A stretch of DNA of 64,000 bases from Tolypeutes matacus (taxonomy: Eukaryota > Chordata > Mammalia > Cingulata > Chlamyphoridae): the NCBI GenBank assembly GCA_026826555.1, contig JAKSZT010053764.1, positions 33,773,611 through 33,837,610 on the forward strand, in the 5' to 3' direction. Shown in pieces: positions 1 through 12,636 of the stretch (position 1 is the first letter of the stretch; every line of letters starts with the position of its first letter). Under the pieces are notes generated by a model, which did no database searches, had not been told where the DNA came from, and worked only from the letters and a program-made list of their open reading frames with translations. Position numbers and translations under genes: made by a program.

Positions 1-60
1 CTTGTTTTCTATAGTCAGTTCCTACACAGGAGCTAAAGTGACTTTCTAAAAGGTAAATCT

Positions 61-153
61 GCTCATGCTACTCTTCTGCACAAAATCATCCAATATCTTC
101 TAAAAGGTTTTGATCATGCTGCACCTCTGCATAAAATCATCCAATATCTTCCC
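61..153. repeat. Short tandem duplication, period about 51 bp
   Basis: Positions 61-102 and 112-153 are two similar copies, both carrying the string aaaatcatccaatatctt. The period is 51 bp with a few substitutions. It lies at the left edge of an L2-like stretch and looks like a local replication-slippage duplication. Confidence 0.6.
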
Positions 154-164
154 ACCTAGAATAA

Positions 165-640
165 AACCCCATGAATTAAAGGCCTTGCCTAGTCAGGTTC
201 TGCTCACCTTGCTCTCTTCATCCTGCAGGTTTCTTCTGCTTGCTCCCGATGCATCCACTGTGGTGCCCTTTCTCCTGTCCCTCAAATGCATCAGGTTTGT
301 TCCTGCCCTAGAGCCTTTGCATCTGCCGCCCCTTTTTACCTAGAATATTTTTGCTTCAGATGCCTTTATGGATGAGATCTTCCTTTCATTTGGTCATCAT
401 TTCAAATGCCATCTCCTCAGACATTCCCTTTCTGCTCACCAATTGCTTCACTCTCTTTTATTTTCTTCAAAGCACATCCCCTGGTCCAAAGTCATTTGTG
501 GAATCTCTCTCCTGGTAGAACATAAGCTCCATTAGAACAGGATCCTGGCCTGTTTACTTCCGTGCTGAACCTGTAGCCCCTAGAATACTGTCTGGCACAT
601 ATTGATCCCTCAGTAAATATTTGAATGTAAAGTTTCAGAC
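165..640 (+). repeat. LINE-2 (L2) 3'-end relic
   Basis: The stretch has the usual order of an L2 3' end: a C/T-rich part, a part resembling 'tcaaatgccatctcctcagacattccc', then 'cataagctcc' and finally 'tgtctggcacat' followed by 'cagtaaatatttgaatg'. It is diverged and without a clear target duplication, as expected of an old mammalian L2. Family and orientation are recognised from memory, not from an alignment. Confidence 0.7.
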
Positions 641-1955
641 TGAGCACAGTGCTCGTTGCCTAGAAGATGTTCAATGTGCATTTGTTGGATGAATGAATAC
701 GTGAGGGGTGCATGGCGTCTGCAGGTGCTCTTCTTGGGAAGAACTCTTCTCTTCTACACTCCCAACCCCACCGCCCTCTATTTGGATGAGTCTGTCTGAC
801 TTAGACTTTTAGCCATTTTATATCTTAGGGCCTAGCCAGATTCCATGAGCAAGGAATGGGTAGATATTGATTTTTTTTGTAAACAAAGATTTGCCCGAAT
901 GTGTTTTACTTGACCTTAGTACTTTCACCTTCCTGGAGAGTATTATTGTCAAGACATCAGGTAATCTTTTGACATTTTCTTCCAGGCCTTTGTTTCTGAG
1001 TTTCTGGTTCCTTACATTTTGTTTTCTTTGTCTAAATGTGCAGGAGTTACTGACAGTGTCCTTGTAAACTCTGTCGTACTCGGGGTGTCAAAAGCTAAGA
1101 GAAACCTTACGTGATTTGTCCCCCAGATTTCTGCAGCCATTGAGCAGCAGAAATCATTTTGGGGGCTAAATTCTTTTCCATTTCATTAAACTGTACAACA
1201 TATTTTTCCTTCTTACAGACAGTGACTTTTAAAAATTTGCCATTGCAAAAAGAAAGGGTCGTTCCTTCTTTTTTTTTTAATTTCCTGGAAAGAAATCAGT
1301 GTGATCCCGTTTTGTAAATATTCACATTTGGGAAATTTGATATAAATTCAAATCTAGAGTGGTAAGATGCCCTAAAACCATATTTTGAACTCAAAAATTG
1401 ACTGGGCTGATATTTTGTTTGTCTTCAATGGATATTTTTAAAACTAAATTGATTTGTTTATCTTGCACAACACAATAAAAATGATAAACAAATCTGTGAG
1501 AGATTAGAAAATGCCAACAATTCTGATTTGCTTCTATAATTGTAGCAATTTTAATTGCCATGTTTTTAAAATCTATTTTAAGTACAATAATTTTTTATCT
1601 ATTTAAAAAATAAGAATAGGACAGAATCATAAACTTTATATGTACTTATATACATATGTATGTACATGTGCATGTATATAAATATTATTTAGATTTAATT
1701 TATATATATATTCCCAATGCTGTAAGTCATTTGTTAGAAATCTTCATGCTTCTTTAATTGAGCAGTTCTTTTGGCTTCTCCAGGTAAGAGTACTGACACT
1801 AGAAATGGGTCAAAATTTAAAATACCGTCTAGACATGATTAGTGTTATAGAGCATTTTGTGTGTGTGCTTGGGTGTTTCCCACTCCTCTAAAGTAGCATA
1901 AAATATTGGAAAACAGTGTGATTGTTATTAAAATTCATGATATCATGGGAAAAGA
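641..1955. other. No recognised feature
   Basis: AT-rich sequence with short homopolymers and a small (TATG)-like tract near 1640-1690. I see no exon, RNA gene or clear repeat. Confidence 0.5.
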
Positions 1956-1959
1956 ATAG

Positions 1960-2066
1960 TATAAGGGACCTAAACATTCTGGTTTCTAATACTGCCTTTG
2001 TCATTAACTAGCCATATATGTTTATGGATAAGCTGAATCTTTGGATCTGAGAATTTCCTAAGTTGT
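1960..2066 (+). repeat. Possible MIR fragment
   Basis: Resembles the sense middle of MIR: a 'ggttctaatactgcctttgtcattaactagc' -like part followed by 'gaatctttggatctgag'. Short and diverged. It directly precedes the SINE pair. Confidence 0.35.
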
Positions 2067-2081
2067 TCTGCAGAAGGCTTT

Positions 2082-2297
2082 ATTTATTTATTTATTTTTA
2101 GGAGGTACCAGGGATTGAACCCAGGACCTCACACATGGGAAGAAGGCGCTCAACCACTGGGCTACACCTGCTCCCCAGTGAGAGTTGTTTTTTTCATTTA
2201 TTTGTTTTGTTTGTTTTTTAGGAGGTACTGGGGATCGAACCCAGGACCTCATACATGGGAAATAGGTGCTCAACCACTTGAGCTACATTTGCTCCCC
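2082..2297 (-). mobile_element. Two tandem tRNA-derived SINEs (DAS type)
   Basis: Two head-to-tail minus-strand units lie at about 2082-2176 and 2185-2297. Read in sense, each starts ggggagca, has an A-box-like region (TAGCTCAAGTGGTTGAG in the unit nearer 2297), a B box (GGGTTCGATCCCC in that unit), then CCTCC and an A-rich tail seen on the plus strand as T-rich runs. The pair is bracketed by one near-perfect duplication, CAGAAGGCTTT at 2071-2081 and CAGAAAGCTTT at 2298-2308. This matches the DAS SINEs of Xenarthra as I know them. They are retroposons, not functional tRNA genes. Confidence 0.8.
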
Positions 2298-2308
2298 CAG
2301 AAAGCTTT

Positions 2309-3367
2309 CTTGAAATGTGTTAATGTGTATTTCATTTTAAAAGCTTTCTATTACTAAAAAGCCAGGGAAATGCTAACACCCCTGGGATAATCCTGGAAAT
2401 GTATTAGGAATAAGGAATACTATCATATTAAAGGCTCTAAGAAGTGCCATAAGAAAACAAAAAAAAAACACTGATTTTTTTTAGAAACCCAGCATTTCCC
2501 AAATATTTTTCCTCATAGGACTTTCATTTCTTCTCTTAATTTTCTATTTTTAATTTTTTTTTTCTCAGAACATCTTTCAAATCTTGTGAATCAAGTGTTC
2601 TTCAGTAAGCTAGCTTAAGTTTGATCCTTCAAACCCTAAGAGTCTATGAATTTTCAATACCAAAATTATGAAAATAATAGCTCAGAAGAAAACAGGAGAC
2701 CTGGACACTCAGAAATACCCAAAATTTATTCACACAATGTAATATAATCAACCAATAAAATATAGAACTTCCTCTTCTCACCCATCTCAACCAAAAAAAA
2801 AAAAAAAAAAAAAAAAAATCTAAAGATCCAGAATTCACATCAATTTAAGGTTTACTTAAAACACATCTAATTATATAATACATGCAGAGATAGTTAAGTG
2901 ACAAACCTGAGAGCGTGTAACTATTTTACTGTTCATAGGGTTTTGATTTCCTCCTTTGGTGCTCCAAATGATATATATGTTTGTTATTATGTTGAGTTGG
3001 AGAGGCAAGAAGAACCATCACTTAAATTCAGATGCCAGAGAAAGTCTCATGGGAGAGAGTTTTCCCATCTGTCTTCTGCTTCTGTTATGGTAGAACAACC
3101 ATGGATCCATTTGAACTGACAGTGTCTAACAGACCCAATCATTTGTGATTCCATAGTGCTTACCTTCTAGGCTTAGTTCCCTTCAACAAGAAATTAGCGA
3201 ATCTTCGGTATGTTTCAAGCCCTATACCAGGCACTGGGAGTGTGAATAAGAGTAAGACATGGTCCTTGCAGCCAGTGATAAATATTAGATTGATAAATGC
3301 TCAGAATGTTATAAGGGCACACAACCCCATATAAATATGTATATAGGCTCAGAAGAAAGAATAAAAG
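2309..3367. other. No gene; contains a long poly-A tract
   Basis: Low-complexity AT-rich DNA. An uninterrupted A run of about 27 lies at 2792-2818, perhaps the tail of an unrecognised retroposon. Nothing else can be supported. Confidence 0.5.
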
Positions 3368-3376
3368 AGAATTATA

Positions 3377-3446
3377 TCCCAGGTGGGCAACATGGGAATC
3401 CCAGTGGGTTCTGTGTAATATTTTGGGTAATCTAAGCACCTCTTAA

Positions 3447-3479
<33 letters not shown>

Positions 3480-3588
3480 CATTTTTGTAAGCAAATGCAC
3501 ATATATGCATATATATTTATATATCATTTTGCAAATGTTGGTAAGTATTGTGAAAATTTTGATTTTTACCCACAATAAAAAAAAAAAA
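3377..3588 (+). mobile_element. Short L1-like 3'-end insertion with TSD
   Basis: About 210 bp ending in an A-rich tail at 3577-3588 and containing a (TA)n tract at about 3449-3474. It is flanked by direct repeats AGAATTATA at 3368-3376 and 3589-3597, consistent with target-primed retroposition of a strongly 5'-truncated element. The reverse complement of the same sequence is present at about 11,578-11,805, showing that it is a dispersed repeat. I assign it to an L1 3' UTR from resemblance only. Confidence 0.65.
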
Positions 3589-3597
3589 AGAATTATA

Positions 3598-6265
3598 AAA
3601 ATATAATACAACAAGAAAATCAGAGTAAACTAAGGAAGAACCCTAAAGTGGAAGCTGAGAACAATGGTTGACACCGAAAGGTAAAGGATCAGAAGAGATG
3701 GGGCATGGTTGCCATGGAGAGTAAAACTAGAAGAGCAAATCTGAATGGTTAATGGGTCCACGTTTCAAAGAATTCTATCAGAGGATTCTGGACTTTAAAA
3801 GATGAAGGGACATTGAAGCTTGTTAACCTGATCATTGGATACATAAAACACTGAAGTCCAAAGTCATAAAGCTATTTTGTGGCAGAAACAAGAATCAAGA
3901 ATCTAGGACTTTGGGCTCATCTTTTTCTGTATGAAATTGTTTGCGGTCCTGTGGTAGTACATATATATATATAATATCATATATATATTGATCTCTTTCT
4001 CTCTCTAAACATATATTATATGATCTAGTTATAAGTGTATGTGTATGTATATATACATATATATGATATTGCTCTCTTTCTCTATATATACATTATACTA
4101 TCATACATAGTCTGAAATAAGTAGAGCATTGTTTATGGCTATAAAATTGGGTTCAGTGGTGTTTATTTTAATGAGATTTGAGCTATAACCCATTAAGCAG
4201 CTATTTTAAGAAAGTCCGTATTAGATTAACAGGAGTTAGGCTTGTGTGTATATTCAAGGTACAGGAAGAAGAAAGTGCTGCCATGGTCTCCGGTGTATGG
4301 TGGTGGTGGGTGGAAAGGAAGGAAGAAATCAAAACTAATTCAATAGTTCATTTTCAAGTGCCTGGAAGAATGTTGATACCGTAGGCAGCTGCAGGTGGCC
4401 TGTGGGGTTAGGGAAGGCATGTTTATGTCTCCAATGGGAGAACACCGAGGCCAGGACTAGGATGTGTCGAGTGCTCAGAGGGAAAACTGGATGAGGATTC
4501 TCGGGCAGGAGAATTGATGGCACCTGACTAAAGACAGTGTATGATGAATGAGGGCACAGGGAATTTAAAAAGCACGGTAATGATGAGGGAAGGGCTTCCT
4601 ATCCGTCAGGGAAGACCTCTGGAACAGATATTAATGTCTTTCTCTCTGTTATAAATAATCGTAAAATTTTAAATCTAGAAGGAATATATTTTTTTCCTGC
4701 CTCTAAAAAAATACCCTTATGGATAATACAGAGTTTACGTTTTGTCCTGTTTTTCATTTTTGAATACCTAGTGATTGTTCTGTTAGCAGATCATGCCAAA
4801 TGTGTAACTCTGGGCCCTCATTCATTTTTGGTCCATTTCCTTTAACATAAATCCAGAACAGATAAGCAATTGGGAAGGAAGCCCTTTTTAGTTTAGTCTC
4901 AGGGCTAAATTTTCCACTTCCATGAAATTTTTTCCTCATGGACACTATGTGTCAACTTAAGTGATATTATTTTGCTGGTCCTGCTTCAACTTCTTCATAT
5001 CCTATTTTAATTGAAGATGCAAAAGTTAAATATAGTTCTCTAATAAAAATACAAGCAGTATTCAGAGAATTGATGCTTATTTTCTATTTCCTAAAAGTTC
5101 TGGCTTTATTTATTTAACCTGAAATTCAACTCTTTTGAATTTCTTAAGGAGTGCTACATAATATTTGGTTTTTGGTCCGTTTGATATCCAGCCCGTAAAA
5201 CTTATCATCTCCATGCGCTCTCCCCAGGAAAACAAATTCCCAGGAGTTAAAAATATTTCTTCCCTTCTTTGCCAGACATTGACAGTTTCTTTGGAGAATA
5301 TGTAAATAACTTTTTCAAAAACATTCTCAAACTCCTCCCCCTTCACTGTTGTTTTCTTTTCAATTTAAAGACTAACTCCTGTACCACAATTTCAGGGGAC
5401 AAAGGAACACATTTTCCCAGGTAGCACAGAAAGAAATGATAAATGGAGAAGATTCCGGCAGCTTACAAAGCCTGCTGCTTAACATTTCTTTTTGAATCTA
5501 CAGTAAAGCAATTGATCCGCTGATAATTTTAATAGGTGTCTGAGAAAATAAAAACAGTGTATCAAATTCCAGTCACTGGCAATATTCATCTCCTTCCTTC
5601 TGTGTAGCAGCAACTCTTTGGGATCTCTCATCATAGATGCATTACCGCTATTTGCAGAGGGAAATGGGAGGGCCTAAGTTATTTTATTTATAGGCAATTC
5701 AGATTCTTCTGCAAAGAATTTATAGCATCTCACAGAAAAGCTAAAACACTGGCATTCTCACTTCCAATCCTGCACATCCTTTCAAGTTACTGTCCCTAAA
5801 ATCCTCATTTCCTCCTTAACTACCAAAAAATGCTTCCTCCCCTCCTTCACACATACTCTTGTAAAGCTCAGTTCTTTTCTGTCAGCATAAAAGTAAGGTA
5901 ACAATACAAGTCTCCTTGACTCCCAACACCTTGTACTTTGACTTTATTTAAAGTGTACAAATATTAAGTTTGTGAATAATGAGAGTAATATAAATATTTA
6001 TTTGCTGATTCGATTCTGCTGAAAAAGTACTGTGTGATATGCTTTTTAAACTATTGCTTGTTTCTAAAACCATAGCAAAAAAAGGCTATGGTGTCAGACA
6101 CGGGGAGATGGGGCCACAGTTAACTAACCAGCGATGATTTGGGAGAGTCAGATTAAATTGATTCATGGAGTTGACAAACTTAAGTACCTTGCTGGTGCCA
6201 AATTAGAGAGAGTGCATTTAGTTTGTGCTAGTAATTGGACACGCTTATAGAAAATTTCCACAGCG
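3598..6265. other. No gene recognised; AT microsatellites
   Basis: TA/TATG-rich simple repeats lie at about 3958-4110. The remainder is apparently single-copy sequence without exon-like structure. Short open frames here (60-80 codons) show no familiar domain and are as expected by chance. Confidence 0.45.
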
Positions 6266-6269
6266 TGTT

Positions 6270-6425
6270 CAGAGGACCCCCTTCAGCAGAATCACCTGGG
6301 CTTTAAAATTGCTTTTTAAAATTGTCCACCTGAGTGTGATGGCATCAGAGTTTCTGAACGAGGGGCCTTAGAATCTACATTTTAAAGCAGCAATCTTCTT
6401 GCATTTAAAAGCTTGAGAATCATTG
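6270..6425. repeat. hAT-type MER relic (MER20-like)
   Basis: Contains 'cagcagaatcacctggg', 'gcatcagagtttctgaac' and 'gcttgagaatcattgg', parts of a well-known non-autonomous hAT-Charlie MER element. The ends are degraded and no TSD was identified. Confidence 0.5.
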
Positions 6426-6499
6426 GTTTATAAGATGTTAATGTTAATAAAGTGAGATCTCCTTCCCGAGCTTCAGAATCTGTGTGCAGAATGAGCTGT

Positions 6500-6770
6500 T
6501 AGCTCATTCCTTGCATGTTCCACAGGCATCTTGTATTCTTCTCCATGTGCCATCCCACTAAACCTATGTTTCCACTATTACTTGTTTTGCCATCAAAAGC
6601 CTGGGAGTCATTTTAGACTCTGCCCACTCCCTCATGCTCAACAGCTAACTCATCACCTAGACCTCTCCTCTCGAGCTTCTTAATATTCTTTCATCCATCA
6701 CCTCCTCTCCGGCCCCACCATTTTTAACCTCCCAAGTCAGAGTGACTCCATCTATCAAGTGACGTGACCC
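6500..6770 (+). repeat. L2 relic
   Basis: C/T-rich stretch with L2-like phrases such as 'aagcctgggagtcat', 'gactctgccc' and 'ctaactcatcacct'. Diverged, with the 3' end missing. Confidence 0.45.
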
Positions 6771-7370
6771 AGCAGAGTGTGTCCTCTTTCTTTTTGAGGC
6801 CCACAAGTCATTTAGCAGGGGAGGGGACAGTAGGATTGGTCTGCTACAAGTACGAGCAAGAAGTCAACGCATTCTCCATCGAGAATTAAAGAAAACAAAC
6901 AGTCAAACAAAAAACCATTGGTCTGCTTTAATTGTTACGATTAAACAATGTTAGTAATAAAATACTCCTTGTTGTAGGGCTATTTCCTCCTCTCCCCCTG
7001 GCACACTATTGGTCTACACTATAATTTGTGCATACATGTGTTATCTTTGTCCATGGCACTTTTTAATATATTGGCATGTTTACAAATCTGTCCATCTCCC
7101 TGAGTTCTGAGATCCTTTTATGTATTTTTGTCTCCCAGCAATCAGCAAAACTCCCTATACATTATAGATGTTCAAAAAATGCAAGCGATGCATACTGAAA
7201 TAAATAAATTATTACAACATTATGCTGAAGGATTAAACTGGAAGACTAGGTATGAGCATGTGCCTACTCTGTATAACAAAAATCTCTAGAAATTGTAAAA
7301 AAGGTATTTCATGAATACAATAATATGTAACTACAGAAAATAAGTGTTGTTGTTAGAGGATCAGGTAAAG
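6771..7370. other. No recognised feature
   Basis: Apparently single-copy AT-rich DNA; nothing can be supported. Confidence 0.4.
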
Positions 7371-7379
7371 AGTAATTGA

Positions 7380-8165
7380 ATGAAGAAGCCAAAAATGTCT
7401 GACTATTTGGATAAACACTCCCCTAACAATGGATGGAGAATACAATAAAATGCAGACATAGTTACACACACACCTCAACCAACAGGTGAACATGGAATCT
7501 CAGATTCAAAATCAGCAAACACACACAAATTATTAATGTTTAAGAAAATGAACACCACAAAATAGCAGCACCAAAGCCAATTGCAGAAGTGTTACCTGTA
7601 AAATGAAGATAGTATCAGCACATAAAAGAAATATGACTAATATACTCAAATGAATAAGAAAGAACGGTTTTATGAAAAAGAGCAATTAGAATCTAAAAAA
7701 ATATCATCATGGGTATAAACAAGAGCTCACTCAATGGATTCAATAGCAGAATGAAGACAGCAGAGGAGTGAATTGTTGAACAGAAATATTAGGCCAGGGA
7801 ATTATCCTAGTTTTTAGCACAAAAAATCAAAAGAATAAGAACTTTGAGAAAATAGTTAAAAGGCAGGGGGAAAAGAGTTTATGGTGTTCTTTTCATAAGA
7901 ATTACAAAAGGAGAACCCATGTGAATGGAAGAGAGAATATAATTAAAACATAATCAGGAAAATTTCTCAGAATTGAAGTAAGACATGAGACCTCAGAATA
8001 AAAGGGCTAAGTTCTTAATAGAACAAAATTTAAAAATAATTGTCAGGTAAAGTTTGAGACCTCCAAATGAAGAGAGTATGCCAAAAACTTCCATGGACAA
8101 AAACAATCACACAAACAAACTGTCTATAAAAAAAAGAACTGAATATACATTGTGCATACCAAGGC
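7380..8165 (+). repeat. L1/HAL1 ORF1-region relic
   Basis: A-rich plus-strand sequence with L1 ORF1-like phrases, for example 'aaaatttctcagaattgaag' followed by 'gacatgagacctcagaat'. All frames are broken. It matches the style of old L1 or HAL1 ORF1 copies and probably belongs with the ORF2 fragment at 8480-8905. Confidence 0.5.
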
Positions 8166-8189
8166 TATCCTACATGATAGAATGCTATA

Positions 8190-8290
8190 GATGTTGCACT
8201 GTCCAATACAATGACCACTAGCCACATGTGGCCTTTAAAACTTAAATGAATTAAAATGAAATGAAATGAAAATTTAAATTATCTGTTGAT
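8190..8290. repeat. Short MER-like fragment
   Basis: The phrase 'tgcactgtccaatacaatg' followed by 'ccactagccacatgtggcc' belongs to a familiar interspersed MER repeat. Only about 100 bp survive, between two L1 pieces. Confidence 0.45.
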
Positions 8291-8399
8291 ATCCTCTATC
8301 GGTTCATTCTTTAAGATCATATTTCCTAAGTCCTTAGACATATTTATCTTAACTTATTTAAATTTCTTGTCTATTTTCAATCTTGGGGGTTATTTTGAT

Positions 8400-8905
8400 A
8401 TTGGAAAGAATTAAAACTATCATTATTTTCATATAACCTATGTTTGTTTATAAGAGAATCAACTGTAAAACTATTAAAACTAATAACAAAATTTAGTCTG
8501 CTGGATATATAATCAACATTACAGTAATCAATAGTTTTCATATATGAATAAGCCCAAGGGGAAAATGTGTTAAGACTTGTTTTAAATTACAAAATTTTAT
8601 TGACACAAATGAACATCTGAATGAATTGTGATATATATATTTTCTTGAATACTTGCCTCACCAATGTAAAGATGGTATTCTCCCCAAATCAAATTCAAGG
8701 TGGTTCTAATTAAAATACAGATATGACATTTTTGTTAGCATTTGAAATTGCTTGGCTGACTTCTAAGTTCATCTGGAAGAAAAGCGCATCAACAGAAACC
8801 TATAAATAATTGAAAATAAGAAGAGAGAGCAGATATAAAAGACTTAGAAAAGCTACAGTAATTAAGCAGTATGAATATTGATTCTGGCACCTTTGCCGCT
8901 AACAC
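8400..8905 (+). repeat. L1 ORF2 (reverse transcriptase region) relic
   Basis: Plus-strand sequence resembling the L1 ORF2 RT region, including 'ctattaaaactaataac', 'ggatatataatcaacat' and 'aagatggtattctcccc'. All frames are interrupted. It is an ancient, 5'- and 3'-incomplete copy. Confidence 0.6.
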
Positions 8906-8929
8906 TTTGTTACCAACTATTGTCATATT

Positions 8930-9215
8930 TTACTTCTGTTAGAGCATTGTCTTCTAAACCAGTCCTTCCGCTGCCACTATTCCCCTCTGTCATGTATTCT
9001 CAGCACAGCTGCTAGAATAATCCTGTTAAAATATGTCACATGATGTCACTCTTGTGTGCAGACCTGCTAATGGCTTCCCATCTCACTCAAAATAAAAGCT
9101 AAAATCCACTGTGACACAGAAGGCCCTGCAAGCTCTGGCTCTTATTTATTCTCTTATCTGAGCTCCTATTTCCCCTCCTCATTATCAGTCTTCTTGATGT
9201 CCAGCAAACACACCG
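8930..9215 (+). repeat. L2 relic
   Basis: Phrases such as 'ctaatggcttcccatctcac', 'aaggccctgcaagctctgg' and a C-rich 3' part are typical of L2. Diverged. Confidence 0.6.
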
Positions 9216-11180
9216 GGCATGCTCCTGTCTTGGGAAGAAGCAGCTGGAGAGGCGAGGGAGAAGCCTGAGCTCTCCTCAGCGAGAAGCAGGGCCTCTTCTG
9301 AAGCTATGCAGTATGCAGAGGGGCCGCTGCTCTGTCTAGTTCATGAAGCAGAGGCTGGGTGAGTCGGGCTCCGCAGGGTGGAAGAGCTGGCCCCTGAGGT
9401 AGGTAGGTCCTGCTGTTTGACTCTGCTCCAGTCACTAGAGTGGGTGGAACCATCCTCTAGCAGACGTCTAACTTCTTCTGGCTATAGCAATGACCAGAAG
9501 GAAGGCCAAGGGTACCATCTCGCTCCTCCACACAGTTTACACAGCAGCTGTACTTTGAGCTCCTCAATCCTTTCCTCCACATTTGTTGAGCCTTTGCAGT
9601 CCTCTCCATCTCCTTAAGTGTACATCTTTAGGAGAGAAGATTTTCTGCATATCACTATCTTCTCTTCTGGAAACCCCACCAGATTCCTTTGACAAAATTT
9701 TCCTTATCTGTGCAGAAACCTTTATTCCACAAGGAAACCTTTGCTTTGTTAATTCAAACTAACGTTGCTATTGCCCAAGCCAGGGCCTGTTCTGTGTATA
9801 TCACCTTTGTCAAATGGTACTACTTGAAATATATTCCAAGGTGACCTTTTATTTCTGTCTTCACAAAGGGCTGCTGGCCGTTTCATTTACTGAGGGAAAA
9901 TTGAGATTTATGGTTGGGAATCTGACCCCAATAGAAGAAATTTTTTTTTTTTTTCCCCTGAAGTATAAATATCTAATTTCAGATCAAGAGAGCATGGAGA
10001 GTGTAGGAAAGGAAGGAAGATATCTGGCATGAGAGTAAACATCATGAAAGAAGAAAGTAGTCTGGTGAAAAAGTTTGCCTTGCCCACTTCACAAATTTTA
10101 TTTGATACTCATTTTAGATATCAACCAGTAGAATGCCAAGTGAGAAGCAGAAGCCTCTAATAATGTTGTGCCATTCCACTTTGATAGAAAAGATCCCGCT
10201 CAGTATTTTGAAGCTTGTTTTATGTCACCTGGACAAATTAAAGAGCTTTAAAAAAAAAAAAAAAAAAAAAGCCCTCTTGTGTCTAACTGGGAACAGAATC
10301 ATCGTAAAATGATTCTGATTTACTTTTGCAGTGCTGCAGCCAAGGCTTATTTAGGAAACACTTAACCTTAGGAGCCCATAGTTTAAGTCTCTGTCTGCAC
10401 CAACCAATTTTCGTTTTGTCCTTGGCTAGTCAATAATCTCTATAATTTCTTCAACTTGCTGTTCCAAGCTGGTGATGTATTTAGTTACTGTCTCAATAAT
10501 GACACAAATAAGCAATGTGATTTAGTTGATGGCTGTGGCACAGCAGACAGAACTGGTTGGTAGAGAGTTGCTGGCAAAGTGATTGAAGATGACAAACAGC
10601 AAGAATAAATCGTGTTATATCCTATTATTACAGTGGTTTTCACAAAATTAATGATAAATAGTAATATGTAAGTCTCTGTGGAGTAGAAGAAAGGTCACAG
10701 GTATTAAAGCCCAAGACCTGGAAACTTATCTTGACCCCTGTGCCTTTGCGATCTTATTTTTTTATTTGCAAAAATGTCCAGACTGATACTGATTCTTCCC
10801 AGAGCTGGATGAAGGTGTAATTGGATGATACGTGAATGTAACCTGCACCATGGCTGGCACATGATGTCAATTGGATATAAGTCATGAACTGTATTGTCTG
10901 ACGCTTTGTACTTTTGATTATACAAGTGACTCACTGTGTCAGTTCTGTGACGATATTGTTGAAAACTTGATTCTGTCATTTAGCTAGAGATGGGCAAGTT
11001 GGAGGAAAGATCCCGATTGCAAGTCTTGGGTAGAAACATAAATTACACATTTTCACAAAGTGAAAATAATTTTATAAATATCACTCAATTTAAAAGCTTT
11101 ACCAGCCCTCCAGAAGCCCCCTCATGTACCACTCCATTCACTCCACTTGTGAAGATACTACAGTCCTAATTCCTACCAGC
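9216..11180. other. No gene recognised
   Basis: Apparently single-copy sequence. A GC-richer stretch lies at 9230-9560, and A/T homopolymers at 9942-9955 and 10,251-10,271. The open frames at 9378-9617 (+) and 10,704-10,979 (-) are short, lack recognisable domains and were not called as genes. Confidence 0.4.
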
Positions 11181-11184
11181 ATTA

Positions 11185-11678
11185 ATTAGGGTTTCCTGTT
11201 TCTGAATTTTAGGTGACCTTATACATGATTCTCTTTTTATGTCTGTCTTCTTTCTTTCTCTATTATGTCCATGAAAAATACCCATGTTATTTCTTGTTCA
11301 TCCTTATTGCTCTAAAATATTCCATTATATTTTAACAATTTATTTATCCATTCTACTACTGAGGGACAGTAGGGATTTTCCAGTTTTTGACATTAAAATG
11401 GTAAGACTATGATTATTATGCATTTGTCTTTTGATTAACACATGTGTGTAGTTCTTTCATTTTTCTTCACCTTTCTATTTCAGAAAAATTCAAACCTAAA
11501 AAAAGATGAGGAATAGTACAATGAAAAGTCATGTTCCATTCATCTAGTTTTATTTTATTTATTTTATTTTTATTTATATATTTTTTTATTGTGGGTAAAA
11601 AATCAAATTTTTCACAATACATACCAATATTTGTAAAATGATATATAAATATATATGCATATATGTGCATTTGCTTAC

Positions 11679-11736
<58 letters not shown>

Positions 11737-12560
11737 AAAAGGTGCTTAGATTACCTAAATATTACACAGAAACTACAGGGATTCCCATGTTCCCCACCTC
11801 TCTCTTTCACACTGAAATAGTTAATCACGTGTCTCTTAAAAAGGAGGGCATTTTTCTATATAATCACAATACAATAATCACATTCAGGAACTGTAACTTT
11901 GACATAGTGCTATTATCCTAAATAGAATCAATATTCAAATTTTTTGTTTATCCCCAAAATGTACTTTATAGCTACTTTTTTTTTTTTTTTTTCAATCTGC
12001 GGTTCTTTCAAGGATCTTGCATTTAAGTGTCAGGTTTCTTTAATTTCCTCTAATCAAAGGGAATTCTTTGACCTTTTAACGTCTTTCTTTACATCAACAT
12101 TTTTGAAGCATCCAGGCTGGTTACTTTGCATAATGTTTCTCAATTTGGATTATGTTTCATTCTTTTCTATGTATACATTTCTGTTGGCAATATATCTACT
12201 AGTGAAATCTGTGTGTCACTGGTATGCATATATTCAGCTTTATTAGCTTTGTTGACAGAATTTTCCAAAGAAGTAGTTCCAATTTATAACCATCATCATA
12301 TGACAGCTCCAGATTTTGTGGAAAAGCCATAGGACTTGGTCAGCACTTGGAGTTGTCATTATTTTTTAAAATTTAGCTATTGTATATGGATGTGCAGTAA
12401 TATCTTCTAATTTTAATTTGCATTTCCCTGATGAATAATTAGTCGGAGAAATTTATCATATATGTATCAGCCATTGGTTATTCCCTTTTATGAAATGGAT
12501 ACTTAGATCATTTTTTGAAGATCATATACTTAAATCTTTGTTTTGAAATAAAAAGAATCA
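11185..12560 (-). repeat. Antisense L1 3'-region fragments
   Basis: Plus-strand phrases such as 'aatattccattatatttta', 'tttatttatccattc', 'caatactattatc'-like text and 'aatttgcatttccctgatga' are reverse complements of L1M 3'-UTR and ORF2 text. The part 11,578-11,805 is the inverted counterpart of 3377-3588 and holds a long (TA)n tract at about 11,690-11,733. Confidence 0.6.
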
Positions 12561-12636
12561 TTTATTTTAAGACTTTTATTTTTTAGTCATGCATATAAGC
12601 TATAGCAGCTTTAGTAGCATTTCACAAGTTTTTAAA

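Noticed and set aside
2082..2297. tRNA genes suggested by A and B boxes
   Set aside because: The same is true at 46.4 and 53.3 kb: A-rich tails, target duplications and degenerate acceptor stems show SINEs and not functional tRNA genes.
3949..4110. TATA-rich tract as a promoter
   Set aside because: Plain TA/TATG microsatellite with no transcript context.
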